Notes: generated by a model from the letters alone, not told the origin. A DNA stretch of 33,762 nucleotides from Treponema sp. (GCA_031258305.1 JAIRNA010000152.1:1-33762); one strand, 5' to 3'. Positions 24,182 through 33,598 are shown, counted from the first letter of the stretch. Translations and numbers: made by a program.

Positions 24182-26938
24182 CTATCTCCCGTGGCACTGC
24201 TTATATTTCTTGCCCGAACCGCAGGGGCAGGGGTCGTTGCGTCCCACTTTCGGTTGACTGCGGACAACTGTGACCGACTCGCCCTGGGTGCGGTTGGGGA
24301 GCGGGGCATTGCGCCGCGCTGTCGCAAAAGCGCCCATTGAGCCGTGAGTCGCCGAAGCCGTTGTCGTGCGCGTCTTCACCTCACGGTCCGCGTTCACTTG
24401 AATACGGACAAGATGGGTGCGGGATGCGATTTCTTCCCGAATCTGGTCAATCATCGTGTCAAAAATCTGGAAACCCTCGATTTTGTATTCCGTGAGCGGG
24501 TTCTTCTGCGCGTAACTCCGCAAATACACCGCCTCGCGTAAGGCTTCCATATTCTCCAAGTGGTCGAGCCACTTACGGTCAATCGCCGTTAAATATTGCA
24601 TACGGATGAACATATTGAGATTATCCTCGCCTACAAGGTCGATTTTCTCGTCAATATCGCGGCGCAAATCCTCGTCAAGCCGTTTTTCAAGCGTATCCGG
24701 CGGTTCTTTCATCAGTACCGCCGCATCTTCCGCGCTCAACACATAGCCGAACTTGGTCTTGAGATAATCCAGCAACTGCTTGCCTGCAACTTCAGGATCT
24801 TTTTTCAGAGTGGAACGGAAATCCTCCATTGCTAAAGAGAGCATATCCGCGGACACGCCATTCACCCGCTCCTTTAGATTCACGTCCAGCAGAATGGCAT
24901 CCCGCTGTTCGTAGATAAACTTGCGCTGTTGATTAAGAACGTCGTCGTATTCGAGGAGATGCTTGCGGATTTCAAAGTTGCGCTCCTCCACTTTCTTCTG
25001 CGCCTGCTCGATACTTCGGTTGAGCCACGGATGCTGAAGCTCCATACTTTCTATGTCCGCCTTGTCCGCACCCATCATGCGGGACATAAGCCGCTTCATA
25101 CGCTCGCCGCCGAAAAGCCGCATCAGATCGTCATCCATTGAAATAAAGAATTTCGAGCGGCCCGGGTCGCCTTGCCTGCCAGAACGCCCCCGCAACTGAT
25201 TGTCGATGCGCCTGCTTTCATGGCGTTCCGTACCGATAACATAAAGCCCTCCCAGACTTTTCACTTCTTTATAGTCTTTTTCCCATTTCTCGAACTCTTC
25301 CGCGTAAATTTCCGCATATTTCACCGCGTCAGCGTCAGTGCCGGCGCGTTTACGGGCGCGGTGTTCCGGGCTTCCGCCGAGCTTGATGTCCGTACCGCGT
25401 CCTGCCATGTTCGTGGCTATGGTTACCGCGCCCTTCGCTCCTGCCTCAGCGATAATCAACGCTTCGCGGGCATGGTTTTTGGCATTCAGTACCTCGTGGC
25501 GCACGCCGCGCCGCGTCAAAAGCGCGGATAGTTTTTCGGATTTTTCAATGGAAACCGTGCCGACGAGCATAGGCTGTCCTTTCTTGTACGCGGCAACTAT
25601 TTCATCGCAGAGAGCGTTGAATTTGTCGCTTTCGTTCAAATAAATGACATCATCCTCGTCCTTGCGGGCGACCGGTAGGTTCGTGGGAATGACCACCACG
25701 TCGAGTTTGTAGATTTTGTTGAACTCGACCGCCTCGGTGTCCGCGGTGCCGGTCATACCAGATATTTTCTTGTAAAGGCGGAAGTAATTTTGAAACGTGA
25801 TGGTTGCTAGGGTGCGATTGCGCTGGGCGATTCTGATGTGTTCCTTTGCCTCAATGGCCTGATGAAGCCCATCCGAGTAGCGCCTGCCGTGCAGGATGCG
25901 TCCAGTGAATTCATCCACGATTTGCACCTGCCCATCCTGTACCACGTATTCGGTGTCAAGGTGAAACAACTTGTGCGCCCTGAGCGTCTGCGTGAAATAA
26001 TGAATGAACTCGAAGTTTTCTTCATCAACTATCGCTCCTTTGATAAGTCCGCGTTTTTGCAATATAGTCTCAATCTTGGTCAATCCGTTATTGGTGAAGG
26101 ATACGCTCTTGTTCTTTTCGTTGATTTTATAGTCTCCGACAACTTCTTCGCCCTGGGTCTCGTCAGGATAATCGTCGTTGGGCTTCTTTTTGACTTCCTC
26201 CAAAGCGCCGACAAGTCGGTCTACTTCGGCGAATTTGAAAGTGTCGTCCTCCGCGGCTCCGGAGATGATGAGCGGAGTACGCGCCTCATCAATGAGTATG
26301 GAGTCGATTTCATCAACAATACAATACTCGTGTCCACGCTGAACCCGCTGTTCCAGGGTGGGACACATATTGTCGCGGAGGTAGTCGAAGCCGAACTCAT
26401 TGTTTGTTCCATACGTGATGTCGCGGGCGTAGTTTTCTTTGCGTCTCGCGTTGTCCATATCGGACAGAATTACCCCGACAGTCAGTCCCAAATAGCTGAA
26501 AATCGGACGCATCCAATCCGAGTCACGCTCCGCGAGATAGTCATTCACGGTAACGACGTGCAAGCCCTTGCCGGGTATGGCGTTGAGGTAGGCGGCTAAA
26601 ACGCTCATCAAGGTTTTGCCTTCACCGGTTTTCATTTCAACGATTTTGCCTTGATGAAGCACAATCGAGCCGAGCACTTGCACATCGTAGGGGCGCTCGC
26701 CGAGATTGCGCCGCGCCGCTTCCCGCGCCAGTGCAAACGCTTCAGGTAACAGCGCATCAAGGCTTTCGCCTTTTTCAAAACGTTCCCGGAACGTTTGCGT
26801 ATTCTTGGGGAATTCTTCGGGCGGAAGTCCGGAGGCCCAGGACTCTTTCTCGTTGACCGCGTGTAGCACGGGGAGTAGTTTCTTGAGGTCCCGTTCGTGC
26901 TGGGACCCGAAAAGCACTTTTATAATACCATCAAGCAT
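24182..26938 (-). CDS. secA: Preprotein translocase ATPase SecA
   Basis: A 918-residue SecA, the motor that drives secretory proteins through SecYEG. Order seen: [20 protein letters not shown]; Walker A KTGEGKTL; the DEAD-type [20 protein letters not shown]; the second motor domain with [31 protein letters not shown]-like motifs; the helical scaffold; and a C-terminal zinc-binding tail [17 protein letters not shown] that binds SecB or ribosomes. The start is set at ATG 26938, where SecA proteins normally begin; the 12-residue extension of the ORF track has no support. The promoter lies so close that the message is predicted to be leaderless. Confidence 0.97.
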   Translation of the reverse strand: MLDGIIKVLFGSQHERDLKKLLPVLHAVNEKESWASGLPPEEFPKNTQTFRERFEKGESLDALLPEAFALAREAARRNLGERPYDVQVLGSIVLHQGKIVEMKTGEGKTLMSVLAAYLNAIPGKGLHVVTVNDYLAERDSDWMRPIFSYLGLTVGVILSDMDNARRKENYARDITYGTNNEFGFDYLRDNMCPTLEQRVQRGHEYCIVDEIDSILIDEARTPLIISGAAEDDTFKFAEVDRLVGALEEVKKKPNDDYPDETQGEEVVGDYKINEKNKSVSFTNNGLTKIETILQKRGLIKGAIVDEENFEFIHYFTQTLRAHKLFHLDTEYVVQDGQVQIVDEFTGRILHGRRYSDGLHQAIEAKEHIRIAQRNRTLATITFQNYFRLYKKISGMTGTADTEAVEFNKIYKLDVVVIPTNLPVARKDEDDVIYLNESDKFNALCDEIVAAYKKGQPMLVGTVSIEKSEKLSALLTRRGVRHEVLNAKNHAREALIIAEAGAKGAVTIATNMAGRGTDIKLGGSPEHRARKRAGTDADAVKYAEIYAEEFEKWEKDYKEVKSLGGLYVIGTERHESRRIDNQLRGRSGRQGDPGRSKFFISMDDDLMRLFGGERMKRLMSRMMGADKADIESMELQHPWLNRSIEQAQKKVEERNFEIRKHLLEYDDVLNQQRKFIYEQRDAILLDVNLKERVNGVSADMLSLAMEDFRSTLKKDPEVAGKQLLDYLKTKFGYVLSAEDAAVLMKEPPDTLEKRLDEDLRRDIDEKIDLVGEDNLNMFIRMQYLTAIDRKWLDHLENMEALREAVYLRSYAQKNPLTEYKIEGFQIFDTMIDQIREEIASRTHLVRIQVNADREVKTRTTTASATHGSMGAFATARRNAPLPNRTQGESVTVVRSQPKVGRNDPCPCGSGKKYKQCHGR

Positions 26939-26945
26939 AATACTT

Positions 26946-26974
26946 ATTATACTACAAATAACGACTTTCGGCAA
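26946..26974 (-). promoter_or_regulatory. Predicted promoter giving leaderless secA mRNA
   Basis: On the minus strand: TTGCCG (26974-26969), 17-bp spacer, perfect TATAAT (26951-26946), ending 7 nt before ATG 26938. No Shine-Dalgarno sequence is present. Confidence 0.65.
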
Positions 26975-27002
26975 GGGGAAGTTTTTTGGAAGGATACTTT
27001 TA

Positions 27003-29543
27003 CTATTGCAGATAGTGGCTCAGTTTGGTTATAACCTCGTCAATGTCTATGGGCTTACCCAAATGGTCGTTCATACCCGCCGCAAGGCATTTGTCAATAT
27101 CTTCCTGAAAGACATTGGCCGTCATCGCGATTATGGGTATTTTTTTCGGAAGCTCTGAAGTATTTGAAGCGGAATAATGTTCCGCTTCAAATGTACGGAT
27201 ACGACGGGTTGCCTCAAAGCCGTCTACGTCCGGCATCTGAACATCCATCAGAATAGCGTCATATTTTTCTGTCTCCGCTTGGTACATATCCAGGGCCTTG
27301 GCGCCGTTATCCGCGCAGTCAATTCCCAGTTTGGTATGTTCCAAAAGGGCGATGAATATTTCTTGGTTGATAGGTACATCTTCGGCCAGCAGAATATGGT
27401 ATCCTTCGAAACAGCCTGAATTATCCCCTACAGCTTTTTCGTCCGCCGGGCTGTACTCCGTCCCCAAGTAGTCGTTGATACAGTCCATAATGCTAGAAGG
27501 AAAGAAAGGCTTGGAAAGGAATTTATCAACCCCAGCGGTTTTTGCCTCTTTTTCTATAATGCTCCATTCAGTGGCGGAAATCATAATGATTACCGAATTA
27601 TTCCTCACGTCGTTTTCCTTTATTTTGCGGGAAAGCTCAATGCCGTTTAGCCCGGGCATCTTCCAGTCAATAAAATAAAAGGAATAGGGTCCATTTTTTT
27701 CTATCAAGGCAAGGGCTTCTTCCCCACCGGAGGCAAGATCGTAGGAAAAACCGAATCTTTCGACGATTTCCCCGAAATATTGTAATAATTCCGGATCGTC
27801 ATCTACTACCATAAGCCGTATGGACCGGTTTTCTCGTTTTAAACCTACCGGAGACTCATTGGCTGGCGCCCGTTCTAATTGAATGGTAAAGATAAAAGCG
27901 GCGCCCTCACCCAGTTTCGACTCGATCCATATCCGACCATTCATCATCTCCACAATCCGTTTTGAGATAGCCAGCCCCAGCCCGGTACCGCCGAATTTCC
28001 GGGAGATATTATTTTCCGCCTGAGTAAAAGAATTGAACAGCCGTGCTTGCTGTTCCGCGCTTATGCCGATACCCGAGTCGGTAACGGCTATCTGAATGGT
28101 ACAGAAACCTCTCTCTTCTTTGAGCAATTTAGTATCCAGCCGAATGAAACCATTTTCCGGGGTAAATTTTACCGCGTTTGACAGGAGATTGGCGATTACC
28201 TGAGCGATGCGCTGATCATCCCCGATGAACATAACCGGAATGTCTTTGTCCAGACGGACGATAAAGTTCTGATGCTTCTGATCAACCCGAAAATTGATTA
28301 CTGTAACCACTTTCTGGAGCATTCGCTCAAAGTTGAATATTTCAGGAGAAAGTTCAAACTTATTGGCTTCAATTTTAGACATATCCAGAATATCGTTGAT
28401 GACCCCCAGAAGATGCGCTGAAGCTTCCTCTATTTTAGAAAGGCAATAATTTTTCCGTTCAACATCACCAGAAGCTTTGGCGATGGAGGTCATACCGATA
28501 ATGGCGTTCATAGGGGTGCGTATCTCGTGACTCATATTGGAAAGAAAATCGCTCTTGGCCCGGCTGGCGTTTTCAGCCATTTCTTTAAGTTCCACAAGAC
28601 GTATATTCTGTTCCTGAATTTTTTGAAAAGGGCTGGCGATAGCTTCTCCTGCGATAAATGCCGCGAGAATCCCTAGCCCCATAAAAACGCATGAGGAAAT
28701 AAGGAGAATATCACGGGTTAAGGACCCGGGACTTTCTTCAATGGGCGCGGCCACAATAAGCATCCATTTATCAGAATCCTGCACTGGGCTATAGACTCCG
28801 ACACGAGGAATTCCATTGTAGCTATATATACCTGAACCAGTTATCCCAGCCCGCAAACCGTCGAAAAAATTTATTGTTCCCGGCGTTTCCGCTTCAGATA
28901 CTATTTCTTTAAGAATACGTCGTTCCTCCACAAGAAATGAGTGGGTATTGGCGATAATAACTCCTTCAGAGTCTATAAGGAATATATTCCCCGTTTTCCA
29001 TATCTTGTATTTGACGATAATATCCGAAAGGATCATCCCCGGCAAGGTAACGACCAAAATTTGAGAATCCATAGGCACACAGATACGGATAAGTAACCGA
29101 CCGTCAGGAGACAGTTCAGTAGTAGTGATGACGCTCTCTCCGTTAAAGGCCCGCCGGGCGTAGGAACTACGGGCAAAACTGCGGTCTGGGGCATAGTCCC
29201 CTCTGGAGACAATCACTCCTCGGTTGCTCATCACTGTAAGAGCTAAATAATTGTAGATTTGGATATATTCTTCCAGAACTTCCTGAATTTCCTGATTCTC
29301 GCTGGATAAAGCATTATTCATATTCTCCATCAGCATCGCGGCGGTCATATCCGCTTCTGTTTTCCAAAGCCGTAGGTGGATGGAGACCAAATTTTCCGCA
29401 ATCTGCCTTACCACCATCATATCGCCCTCTATGGTTTTCACCAGATTCAGACGCTGGTAGTATATACTTATACCCATGCTGGAAGCGGTAATTAGAGCCA
29501 CAATAGAAGATATTATCAAAACGGACTTAATACGGATGGACAT
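27003..29543 (-). CDS. Hybrid sensor histidine kinase with two receiver domains
   Basis: About 846 residues. An N-terminal membrane helix, an extracytoplasmic sensor of about 250 residues resembling a Cache domain, and a second helix near 280-305 come first. A short coiled coil leads to the HisKA domain with His339 in [16 protein letters not shown]. The ATPase domain has [16 protein letters not shown] and GTGLGLAIS. Receiver 1 has VVDDD and the acceptor Asp in FIDWKMPG; receiver 2 has [10 protein letters not shown] and [10 protein letters not shown]. No HPt or output domain follows, so phosphate must pass to a separate partner. ATG 29543 is chosen over 29552 because AAGGA is then well spaced. 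The signal is unknown. Confidence 0.9.
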   Translation of the reverse strand: MSIRIKSVLIISSIVALITASSMGISIYYQRLNLVKTIEGDMMVVRQIAENLVSIHLRLWKTEADMTAAMLMENMNNALSSENQEIQEVLEEYIQIYNYLALTVMSNRGVIVSRGDYAPDRSFARSSYARRAFNGESVITTTELSPDGRLLIRICVPMDSQILVVTLPGMILSDIIVKYKIWKTGNIFLIDSEGVIIANTHSFLVEERRILKEIVSEAETPGTINFFDGLRAGITGSGIYSYNGIPRVGVYSPVQDSDKWMLIVAAPIEESPGSLTRDILLISSCVFMGLGILAAFIAGEAIASPFQKIQEQNIRLVELKEMAENASRAKSDFLSNMSHEIRTPMNAIIGMTSIAKASGDVERKNYCLSKIEEASAHLLGVINDILDMSKIEANKFELSPEIFNFERMLQKVVTVINFRVDQKHQNFIVRLDKDIPVMFIGDDQRIAQVIANLLSNAVKFTPENGFIRLDTKLLKEERGFCTIQIAVTDSGIGISAEQQARLFNSFTQAENNISRKFGGTGLGLAISKRIVEMMNGRIWIESKLGEGAAFIFTIQLERAPANESPVGLKRENRSIRLMVVDDDPELLQYFGEIVERFGFSYDLASGGEEALALIEKNGPYSFYFIDWKMPGLNGIELSRKIKENDVRNNSVIIMISATEWSIIEKEAKTAGVDKFLSKPFFPSSIMDCINDYLGTEYSPADEKAVGDNSGCFEGYHILLAEDVPINQEIFIALLEHTKLGIDCADNGAKALDMYQAETEKYDAILMDVQMPDVDGFEATRRIRTFEAEHYSASNTSELPKKIPIIAMTANVFQEDIDKCLAAGMNDHLGKPIDIDEVITKLSHYLQ

Positions 29544-29567
29544 AAATAACATTCCTTATTATCGAAT

Positions 29568-29596
29568 ATTATTCAAAACTTTCATCTTTTTGTCAA
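29568..29596 (-). promoter_or_regulatory. Predicted promoter of the hybrid histidine kinase gene
   Basis: On the minus strand: perfect TTGACA (29596-29591), 17-bp spacer, AATAAT (29573-29568). The predicted leader is about 18 nt and contains the AAGGA ribosome-binding site, in contrast to the leaderless genes nearby. Confidence 0.6.
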
Positions 29597-29733
29597 CTAG
29601 CACTGAAAGCGAGGCTTCGGCGTTCGTAAATGGACCGCTTTTTCTTGCTTCTTATACAAATCAAGTCATATTAAGAATATGTAATTGCGCTTCCTCTTCC
29701 CTTCATCCCTACCGCGTCTTTTATTACGGCTAC

Positions 29734-29763
29734 TTTTCAGAATACATAGAAATAGACTATTAT
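29734..29763 (+). promoter_or_regulatory. Predicted promoter giving leaderless ybeY mRNA
   Basis: TTTTCA (29734-29739), 18-bp spacer, TATTAT (29758-29763), ending 7 nt before ATG 29771. No Shine-Dalgarno sequence is present. Confidence 0.5.
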
Positions 29764-29770
29764 TCACCTT

Positions 29771-30211
29771 ATGAATACCATTACCATAAACGCAGAATCT
29801 GTTCCACTTCCCCCGTGGACTGATGAAATTGAGGCTTTCGTTCAGCGGGTACTCGCAATTCTTGGTAAGGACAACTGGGACCTTTCCGTGCTTTTCTGCG
29901 ATGATACTTATATACGGACTCTCAACTCCCATTTTCGCTCCAAGGACGAAGCGACCGATGTATTGTCGTTTGCCCTAGGCGAATGGGATGGAGATCGTTA
30001 CCTGCCCGGCGACATCGCAGTCTCCCTTGACACATTGAAAGCAAACGCCGCGTATTTCGGCGTTTGTGAAGGCGAGGAGATTCGCCGACTCATCGTTCAC
30101 GGCATCCTACACTTGGACGGCATGGACCATACAGGCTGTCTCGGCGCTGAAAATGAGCCGATGTTGATATTGCAGGAAAAAATACTAGCGACCGCTGTTC
30201 CTACGTATTAG
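29771..30211 (+). CDS. ybeY: Endoribonuclease / rRNA maturation factor YbeY
   Basis: A 146-residue YbeY (UPF0054) protein, a metal-dependent RNase involved in 16S rRNA 3'-end maturation and ribosome quality control. The diagnostic metal-binding motif with three histidines is present near the C-terminus (HGILHLDGMDH). The upstream TDVLSFAL and GDIAVSLDT segments are also typical. The length is normal. It overlaps the convergent PilZ gene by 11 bp at the stop codons. The start at 29771 is supported by the family N-terminus and by the promoter placed immediately before it. Confidence 0.95.
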   Translation: MNTITINAESVPLPPWTDEIEAFVQRVLAILGKDNWDLSVLFCDDTYIRTLNSHFRSKDEATDVLSFALGEWDGDRYLPGDIAVSLDTLKANAAYFGVCEGEEIRRLIVHGILHLDGMDHTGCLGAENEPMLILQEKILATAVPTY

Positions 30212-30539
30212 ACGGACGCCACGCCAAATAATCAACATATCGCTGAAATTGCTTCCCCCCCGGGGAGGATTTTACCAAGAAACCAGCCTCGCAAGAATCG
30301 GACTCGGTATTGACCCAGCGGTTCTCTACTTGCAAGTCAAAGGGCGCTATCTTGGATATGGACTCCGGTATAATTTTCAAGGTATAAACGATTCCGGGAC
30401 GAGCGTTGATGAAGACTGTTGTTTCTATACGACAACCCGTCACGCTGATGTCTTTTAGGAGAGCGTCTCCTTCAAAAAGCCCGCGTGCGCGCACGTGAGC
30501 TATGGTACGATAACGAATATCTTGTCTTTTTTCAGACAT
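30201..30539 (-). CDS. PilZ-domain c-di-GMP-binding protein
   Basis: A 112-residue single-domain PilZ protein, a receptor for the second messenger cyclic di-GMP. Both ligand motifs are visible: RxxxR in KRQDIRYR at residues 4-8, and DxSxxG in KDISVTGCR at about 29-34. AAAGGAG lies 5 nt before ATG 30539. It may be co-transcribed with the unknown lipoprotein gene upstream on the same strand (56-bp gap). The target is unknown; in spirochetes, PilZ proteins often affect motility (established knowledge, not shown here). Confidence 0.88.
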   Translation of the reverse strand: MSEKRQDIRYRTIAHVRARGLFEGDALLKDISVTGCRIETTVFINARPGIVYTLKIIPESISKIAPFDLQVENRWVNTESDSCEAGFLVKSSPGGKQFQRYVDYLAWRPSNT

Positions 30540-30595
30540 ATGTACTCCTTTAACATATAAATAAGTTATTCAAATGGTATGAGCCCATCTTCTTT

Positions 30596-31321
30596 TTAAG
30601 CCAACCGTAAAACCCCTACAAAGGCAGGCGCACTATAGACCGGAGAAAAATTACTATTCATACCCGAAGCGACTATGTAGAATGCGACATAGGCGTGTTT
30701 TTCAGCCGGTGTTCCGCTTGCGGAAACGACATCCGCGTTTGCGAGACTAGTGGCGTTTGCCGATTCGGTCAACTCATCGGAGACACGGAAATACCGGTCA
30801 GGTTCGGGCTTAAAGTTACCGCCCCCGTTTGACCGAAAAAGCGTGTAGGATGTTCCGTCTATTTCCATGACGGGAATCTGCCCTGGAATTTGCAAGAAAT
30901 CAAGTGTAAGCGTTTTATCACCTGACGCAAGCACGTTATCTATGTTCGCCGATTCCAATTCGAGCGTATAATAGTTTCTGTTTCTAAATATCGTACCTAC
31001 GGCGCTGACGTTTACCGTGTTGGTGGAACTGGTATCCCTATAAGGCAGAAAAACGTTGTAATCGGATGCCAATGTCGGATTCAAAGCACTGTAATCAGAG
31101 ATAGATACGGAATTAAGAGACATTCCACTGACGTATATGCGATAAAACAGTGTGAAATGGAAGTTAGACACCGAATCGTAATTGCTGCTTGACGGCAGCC
31201 GTATAGTCGCTTTTTCATTAAATACAACGGTTATGTTCGACTCTGGGACCGGATATAAATAGAGGTAATCCTCTATGCCGCACGAAGAGAAAAGCATTAT
31301 GAAAACACATAAAACCAACAT
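30596..31321 (-). CDS. Hypothetical lipoprotein of unknown function
   Basis: About 241 residues. A hydrophobic N-terminal segment ends in a lipobox (LFSSC), followed by a beta-rich, Ser/Thr/Asn-rich body with no recognised family. The start is uncertain. ATG 31321 follows a strong promoter-like sequence at leaderless spacing, but the signal peptide would then lack positive residues. TTG 31357 has AGGAAAG upstream and would give MSLNKIYVIILL, a more normal lipoprotein signal. The ORF-track start (TTG 31408) is unlikely because it overlaps the divergent TPR promoter. It lies upstream of the PilZ gene on the same strand. Confidence 0.65.
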   Translation of the reverse strand: MLVLCVFIMLFSSCGIEDYLYLYPVPESNITVVFNEKATIRLPSSSNYDSVSNFHFTLFYRIYVSGMSLNSVSISDYSALNPTLASDYNVFLPYRDTSSTNTVNVSAVGTIFRNRNYYTLELESANIDNVLASGDKTLTLDFLQIPGQIPVMEIDGTSYTLFRSNGGGNFKPEPDRYFRVSDELTESANATSLANADVVSASGTPAEKHAYVAFYIVASGMNSNFSPVYSAPAFVGVLRLA

Positions 31322-31328
31322 TAAAAGT

Positions 31329-31357
31329 ATTATAACATAAATCTTATTTAAAGACAA
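31329..31357 (-). promoter_or_regulatory. Candidate promoter of the hypothetical lipoprotein gene
   Basis: On the minus strand: TTGTCT (31357-31352), 17-bp spacer, perfect TATAAT (31334-31329), ending 7 nt before ATG 31321. If TTG 31357 is the true start, this match would lie inside the coding region and be coincidental. Confidence 0.5.
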
Positions 31358-31401
31358 GGACTTTCCTAAAACGTTCCTGGTGGCAGTTTTGAGAAAGGTA
31401 A

Positions 31402-31430
31402 TTGACAAAAATCGTAGTTTAATCTAAAAT
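31402..31430 (+). promoter_or_regulatory. Predicted promoter giving leaderless TPR-gene mRNA
   Basis: Perfect TTGACA (31402-31407), 17-bp spacer, TAAAAT (31425-31430), ending 6 nt before ATG 31437. This is the cleanest leaderless candidate in the window. Confidence 0.65.
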
Positions 31431-31436
31431 TCAAGT

Positions 31437-32105
31437 ATGAAACGGATACTTCTCACATTTTCCCTTTTTTCTCTTTTCACGCTCAGCGTATTCGCTCAAA
31501 ACAGACCTGACGCATTGGCAAAATATCGGAGCGGACGTAATTTGGAAGGTTCAAATCGTTTACAAGAGGCGACAGCCGTCTACAATGAAGCCGTCAGCAT
31601 CTGTAATGACGAGATAAACCGTAAAATAGCCACAAGAGACACCTATGTTGTTATGACATGGACGCTTCAGAGGCTGAAGAAATATGATGACGTTATTTCT
31701 TGGGCGGAAAGAGGATTAAAGCTCTACCCCGATGATTATCGCCTCAATGAAATCATGGGAGAAGCTTTTTTTTACAAGGACGATTATGAACGATCTCTCG
31801 ACCTAATGCAATCCTTTGTTGTCGGACTACCTCGAAATGATAGGGTGTCCACGGCATATTTTTTCATGGGGGAGATTTTCAGAATAGAGGGAAAATTTCG
31901 GCGCGCTGAAATTGCCTACAGCACCGCTGTGTATCTGGAACCGAACATCGCCCTGTGGTGGTATAGATTAGGACTAACCAGGGAGTCCTTAAAGGACTAT
32001 GCTTCGGCCCAGGAAGCGTTCAACAGGGTTCTGAAACTCAATCCCAATTATAAAGAAGCATCTGAAGGACTTGAACGCATAAAGCAATTCGATGGAGCGC
32101 TTTAA
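31437..32105 (+). CDS. Secreted tetratricopeptide-repeat protein
   Basis: A 222-residue protein with a signal peptide (MKRILLTFSLFSLFTLSVFAQ) cleaved after FAQ, so it should be periplasmic. The rest is a stack of TPR-type helices: repeats with the A-x-Y / P-N-Y spacing near AVYNEAVSI, VISWAERGLKLYPDDYRLN, AEIAYSTAVYLEPNIALWWYRLG and AQEAFNRVLKLNPNYKEA. Such proteins act as protein-protein scaffolds; the partner is unknown. It is divergent from the hypothetical lipoprotein gene. It ends next to a decayed gene remnant on the other strand. Confidence 0.85.
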   Translation: MKRILLTFSLFSLFTLSVFAQNRPDALAKYRSGRNLEGSNRLQEATAVYNEAVSICNDEINRKIATRDTYVVMTWTLQRLKKYDDVISWAERGLKLYPDDYRLNEIMGEAFFYKDDYERSLDLMQSFVVGLPRNDRVSTAYFFMGEIFRIEGKFRRAEIAYSTAVYLEPNIALWWYRLGLTRESLKDYASAQEAFNRVLKLNPNYKEASEGLERIKQFDGAL

Positions 32106-32340
32106 AGTCGCTGCGTTCTTTGGACAGGGCGCGGAAAAGTTTTTCCACACGGAAAGCGAGAGCTTCGGACAGTCCCGTACCGTCGGATACTCGTCGTAGA
32201 CAAAAAGAGACGGTACTCCGAAATGCGGGTCCCGTACCCGCTCCGCGTCCCGATGTCCCTGCTGTCGCAAAGCAGGAACACCGGCGCGATGTTTTTGATG
32301 AGCCGCCGCCCGTTGTAATCTTTCGCCTCCGACTAATACG
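32106..32340 (-). pseudogene. Remnant of a DUF1998-containing (YprA/MrfA-like) DEAD-box helicase
   Basis: On the minus strand, three frames together give a DUF1998-like stretch. Frame 1 at about 32320-32240 reads DYNGRRLIKNIAPVFLLCDSRDIG. Frame 2 at about 32231-32187 reads DPHFGVPSLFVYDEYP. Frame 3 from 32184 reads DGTGLSEALAFRVEKLF. The CDxRDIG and PxxFxYDxxPxGxGLSE patterns are characteristic (from memory) of the C-terminal DUF1998 region of YprA-type helicases. At least two frameshifts are needed, one clearly a single-base loss near 32184-32186. The helicase motor and the final cysteine cluster are missing. The ORFs listed here in single frames are pieces of this remnant, not genes. Confidence 0.5.
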
Positions 32341-32434
32341 TTCAATTCCGCCTGCTGGTCTTGGGAGAGGGCTTTCGTTGGAAAAGGCAGCCTGTCTCAA
32401 TGTGTCTACAACTGTATATTACGAGGAAAAATAA

Positions 32435-33229
32435 CTATTCTGACTTGGCTTCCTGCCAGTATTTTTCCATAAGCGCAAGGTTTTCGTGATTCATCGGTTG
32501 GGAAATTTCCCGCAAGCGCTGTTCAATATGTTTAAATCGTTGTATGAACGTAACGTTTGTCCTCTGAAGCGCCAACGAAGGTTCCACGTTGAGGAAACGA
32601 CACAGATTCACCGTTGCGAAAAGCAGGTCTCCAAGTTCAGCCTCAAGAGAGACGGCATGGGATGAATCGTTCCTGGTGATTTCCGCTCTTACCTCGGCGA
32701 TTTCCTCTTGGATTTTGGCAATGACTTCCTCAGGCTTATCCCAATCAAACCCCATTTTCGCGGCTTTTTTCTGAAGTTTATAGGCGCGATCAAGAGGCGG
32801 CAGAGCATTGGAGACCTCATCCATAGCGGAATCTTTTGGAGAACGCCCTTCCTGTTCAACCTTGATTTTCGCCCAGTTACGGAGAACTTCGGCGCTGTTC
32901 TTGACTTCCGTATTGCCGAACACATGCGGATGGCGGCGCATAAGCTTTTCAGAAACGCCCGCCAGAACATCGGAAACCGAAAAGAGTCCGTCCTGCTCGT
33001 GCATATAGGAAAGCATAACTACGAGGAGAAATATATCCCCCAGTTCTTCCTTGATATGCGCGGAATCTCCCTCGTCTATGGCTTCGATACATTCGTAAGT
33101 CTCCTCGATAAGGTCACCGCGCAGAGTCGCAGGAGTCTGCTCCCTGTCCCATGGGCATCCATCCGGAGCGCGGAGCCTGACCACAATGTCATATAAACTC
33201 CTGAAGGTTTTTTCTATTTCATCAATCAT
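32435..33229 (-). CDS. mazG: Nucleoside triphosphate pyrophosphohydrolase MazG
   Basis: A 264-residue MazG-type all-alpha NTP pyrophosphatase, the usual length of the two-domain E. coli form. It hydrolyses (d)NTPs, including damaged ones, to NMP and PPi. The N-terminal domain has LRAPDGCPWDREQT and the metal-binding EExxE...ExxD pattern (EETYECIEAI, then EELGDIFL). The second half repeats a related pattern (KIQEEIAEVRAEI, LEAELGDLLFATVNL). The minus-strand start ATG 33229 is the family start and follows a TATAAT box by 5 nt. Confidence 0.95.
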   Translation of the reverse strand: MIDEIEKTFRSLYDIVVRLRAPDGCPWDREQTPATLRGDLIEETYECIEAIDEGDSAHIKEELGDIFLLVVMLSYMHEQDGLFSVSDVLAGVSEKLMRRHPHVFGNTEVKNSAEVLRNWAKIKVEQEGRSPKDSAMDEVSNALPPLDRAYKLQKKAAKMGFDWDKPEEVIAKIQEEIAEVRAEITRNDSSHAVSLEAELGDLLFATVNLCRFLNVEPSLALQRTNVTFIQRFKHIEQRLREISQPMNHENLALMEKYWQEAKSE

Positions 33230-33234
33230 AACTC

Positions 33235-33263
33235 ATTATACATTAAAGCAAGTTGCTGGACAA
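33235..33263 (-). promoter_or_regulatory. Predicted promoter giving leaderless mazG mRNA
   Basis: On the minus strand: TTGTCC (33263-33258), 17-bp spacer, perfect TATAAT (33240-33235), ending 5 nt before ATG 33229. No Shine-Dalgarno sequence is present. Confidence 0.6.
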
Positions 33264-33554
33264 GGTAATAATTCTGAAACGCCTAACGTATAGGCATAGG
33301 CAAAGCATTTTATAAAACAAATGCTTGATTCTAAACAAGAACCGTATGATTTTTTATAATTGCCTTATTTGACTATCCCAAGCCTTTTATTTCAGAGCAA
33401 CGGTGATATTATCTATTTCCATCTTGTAAATTTTTTTATAATAGTTATAATATTTCTAAATAAAACCTCCCCGTCGCAGAGCGGCTGGAGTATTAAACCC
33501 AAAGGAAATAAAAGGAATAAGCGTGTGGAATTTCCGCGTAGTAAAAACGCTGGG

Positions 33555-33583
33555 TTAAACCACTACAGAAAAACTTTTATAAT
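33555..33583 (+). promoter_or_regulatory. Candidate promoter of the chemotaxis receptor gene
   Basis: TTAAAC (33555-33560), 17-bp spacer, perfect TATAAT (33578-33583). The -35 is weak. The AAGGAG ribosome-binding site follows at 33587-33592. Confidence 0.4.
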
Positions 33584-33598
33584 AACAAGGAGTATGTC

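Larger units (their letters stand above)
33230..33598. other. Intergenic region between mazG and the chemotaxis receptor gene
   Basis: About 370 bp without a convincing gene. It holds the mazG promoter, a small dyad GCCTA-N5-TAGGC near 33282-33296, an inverted repeat AAGCATTT-N8-AAATGCTT (33303-33326), an AT-rich tract, and near 33483-33500 the stretch GGCTGGAGTATTAAACCC. The latter, in reverse complement, resembles the text before the palindrome at 24102. The 80-residue ORF at 33360-33602 lacks a ribosome-binding site and protein-like character. Confidence 0.6.

Noticed and set aside
24086-24340. 84-residue plus-strand ORF after the permease gene
   Set aside because: Mostly antisense to the SecA C-terminus and begins inside intergenic hairpins.
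25838-26599. 253-residue plus-strand ORF inside secA
   Set aside because: Antisense shadow of SecA motor motifs; no independent support.
32120-32434. Small ORFs on both strands between the TPR gene and mazG
   Set aside because: Single-frame readings look non-protein-like; the minus-strand pieces fit better as one frameshifted DUF1998 remnant.
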